A DNA stretch of 64,000 nucleotides, taken from Sulfobacillus benefaciens (GTDB taxonomy: Bacteria > Bacillota > Sulfobacillia > Sulfobacillales > Sulfobacillaceae). The stretch covers positions 22,752-86,751 of the forward strand of contig PXYT01000008.1 of NCBI GenBank assembly GCA_003023725.1, read 5' to 3'. Below, one piece after another: positions 62,708-64,000 of this stretch (its first letter is position 1; the number at the start of each line of letters is the position of its first letter). The translations under genes and the position numbers were made by a program. The notes beneath the pieces are model-generated. The model did no database searches and was not told the DNA's origin. It worked only from the letters and a program-made list of their open reading frames with translations.

Positions 62708-63361
62708 TCACCTCAGCGTAGTAAGAAGAGCGTTTCGTTCCCGTTGCCAATCATCCCACATAGGGCATTGGGCAGTATGATGCCCAAGACTTTGATTCAA
62801 TTGGGCGAGACGGCTTCGAATCAATTGCGGGTACAACGGAGAATCCAGAAATTCACTGGGAAACCACTCGGAGAACAGACCTGCACCGTTGTCGGCATTC
62901 CTCTCGACCCACCACATCCCGTATAATTTACCGTGTTCTTGCACCAAATCGGCCTGCCTAACGAACCACGACTCATTTTTCAAGTAGCGTCTCATACGAA
63001 ACAAGCCCTGCATCGGCTGAACAATAAATGCGGGAATGCGCCTAAACTGGGAATCTTGTTGGACGATGCGTTCGATAGCCCTCGGGCCCATTCCCGCCAC
63101 CACGGCAACGTCAATGGCCACGTCCATGGCCAATAACGGTTTGAGTCCGTCGCCCAGAATCGGGTCAATCTGTTCAAAAGTTTTCGTATACTGCACAAGT
63201 TCCTGCCATCCGCTCACAGTTTTTTCCGTAGCCAGAACCCGGTGCCCTTGGTGCGCCAAAGCTCTTGCCAAGCGACCCTGCCCCGATCCAATATCGGCCA
63301 CTATGCGGTAGGACCGGCACCAGTCAAGAAGGATGGCGAGCCGTTTCTCTAAGGGCGCCAT
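62708..63361 (-). CDS. trmK: tRNA (adenine22-N1)-methyltransferase
   Basis: A 217-residue SAM-dependent methyltransferase of the TrmK family, which methylates A22 in bacterial tRNAs. The start LEKRLAILLDWC followed by VADIGSGQGRLARALA is the SAM site; VAVVAGMGPRAIERIV and FIVQPMQGLFRMRRYL are TrmK motifs. AAGGAGG precedes the ATG at 63361. The N-terminus overlaps the end of tdk by 38 bases. Confidence 0.9.
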   Translation of the reverse strand: MAPLEKRLAILLDWCRSYRIVADIGSGQGRLARALAHQGHRVLATEKTVSGWQELVQYTKTFEQIDPILGDGLKPLLAMDVAIDVAVVAGMGPRAIERIVQQDSQFRRIPAFIVQPMQGLFRMRRYLKNESWFVRQADLVQEHGKLYGMWWVERNADNGAGLFSEWFPSEFLDSPLYPQLIRSRLAQLNQSLGHHTAQCPMWDDWQRERNALLTTLR

Positions 63362-63950
63362 ACTCCTCCTTTCTTTGCCGGTCGCCGGAGCATAGCTTCC
63401 TATGGCATTCCAGGCACAAAGCAACATAATTCGTCTCGCCGATTTCTACTTGATGTAGCGAGGGCGATACACGGTGAGAGATGAAAGCCGGTTTATCGTG
63501 ACAGGAGCTGCAAGTTGCATGGAGTTTCACCACATCATCGGCGAGACACATCAAATCTCCCATAGAGCCAAAAGGTTGTTCCAGATAATCCATGTCCAGC
63601 CCTGCAATCAAGACACATCGCCCTTCATGCCTCCATTTTTTTACCACGTCCACAATATGAGGAGAAAAAAACTGGGCCTCGTCGATGGCTATTATCTCAG
63701 ACAACAGTTTGTGCCGAATAGTACCGAATGAAAATTCGTCCGTTCCCAAGGCAAACAATTGCACACCGCTCTGGTCATCCATCGCCATAACTCGGCCTTG
63801 AATATCACGCGGACTCTGTCGTTCCGCTATCCTGGGGTAACAAACATCCACTGGGTTTCCCGACGCCCTGGCTTTATCGATTTGGCAAATCAATTCCTGC
63901 GACTTTCCCGAAAACATTCCACCCGTAATGACGCGTATAAATCCAGCCAC
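63324..63950 (-). CDS. tdk: Thymidine kinase
   Basis: A 208-residue type II thymidine kinase for pyrimidine salvage. The P-loop is VITGGMFSGKSQEL, the catalytic acid lies in IIAIDEAQFFSP, the lasso and substrate region include GLDMDYLEQPFGSM, and two CxxC pairs (TCSSCHDK and CLECHRK) bind zinc. The GTG at 63950 follows GAGGAGG at seven bases. It is the first gene of this operon inside the window. Confidence 0.93.
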   Translation of the reverse strand: MAGFIRVITGGMFSGKSQELICQIDKARASGNPVDVCYPRIAERQSPRDIQGRVMAMDDQSGVQLFALGTDEFSFGTIRHKLLSEIIAIDEAQFFSPHIVDVVKKWRHEGRCVLIAGLDMDYLEQPFGSMGDLMCLADDVVKLHATCSSCHDKPAFISHRVSPSLHQVEIGETNYVALCLECHRKLCSGDRQRKEEYGALRETARHPS

Positions 63951-64000
63951 AAAAAGTCCTCCTCGCATAATAATACGAGATCGATTCCCAAAACTCCTTC

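Noticed and set aside
1..64000. CRISPR arrays, complete insertion sequences, prophage genes, replication origin
   Set aside because: I looked for regularly spaced repeats, intact transposases, phage structural genes and DnaA-box clusters and found none.

Overview
This window looks like the chromosome of an endospore-forming Firmicute, most probably a Sulfobacillus-type acidophile; that assignment is inference. The sporulation evidence is two alpha/beta-type small acid-soluble spore proteins (9086-9298 and 35957-36175). Other hints are the group-4-hydrogenase-like membrane complex, the HisZ-dependent short HisG, strong AGGAGG-type ribosome binding sites with frequent GTG/TTG starts, and roughly 50% GC by eye. 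Most of the sequence is dense, ordinary chromosome with many ATGA-type overlaps.

Layout, left half. The left edge cuts a class I (DhnA-type) fructose-bisphosphate aldolase. There follow an M61 peptidase, an HD hydrolase, a DUF2203/PduO-type cobalamin adenosyltransferase pair, a VanW protein, an ArsR/AHSA1 pair with its own operator, and homoserine dehydrogenase. A leftward operon polA-mutM-small protein-orphan solute-binding protein-coaE-lytic transglycosylase-SASP occupies 9.1-15.5 kb. Then come an alpha/beta hydrolase, tRNA-Leu(CAA), glnA with a GlnR-like site over its -10 box, a truncated group II intron directly behind the sodA terminator, sodA, and a compact histidine operon (hisC, Z, G, D, B, H, A, F, IE; 20.1-27.2 kb) that lacks a histidinol-phosphate phosphatase.

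Layout, right half. At 29.17-30.5 kb sits a decayed OMEGA-type element: an omega RNA (HEARO) region preceded by an extended -10 promoter, then an iscB gene with a large internal deletion and frameshifts. Next come a two-component system, an exported protein of unknown function, an MFS transporter, a second SASP, a zinc-type alcohol dehydrogenase, a csaA-glycosyltransferase-deacetylase operon, an HD phosphohydrolase, an Nramp-related metal transporter and an M20 peptidase-cysE-unknown-threonine dehydratase operon. An unassigned structured RNA resembling a TPP aptamer and a frameshifted 7Fe-type ferredoxin follow, then a TehA/SLAC1-type channel, a family 2 glycosyltransferase and a LysR regulator.

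The most interesting intact system is the leftward cluster at 51.7-59.5 kb. It encodes six subunits related to hydrogenase-4/complex I (HyfB, I, G, F, E and C types), headed by a DUF190 PII-like protein. The large subunit has lost all four cysteines that hold the Ni-Fe centre, while the small subunit keeps its four iron-sulfur cysteines and the antiporter-like membrane subunits appear complete. This matches the energy-converting-hydrogenase-related (Ehr) complexes: probable ion pumps that are not hydrogenases and whose redox partner is unknown. The right end carries the RNase P RNA gene with its promoter, then rnhA, a NIF3-insert-domain protein, trmK and tdk in one overlapping leftward operon.
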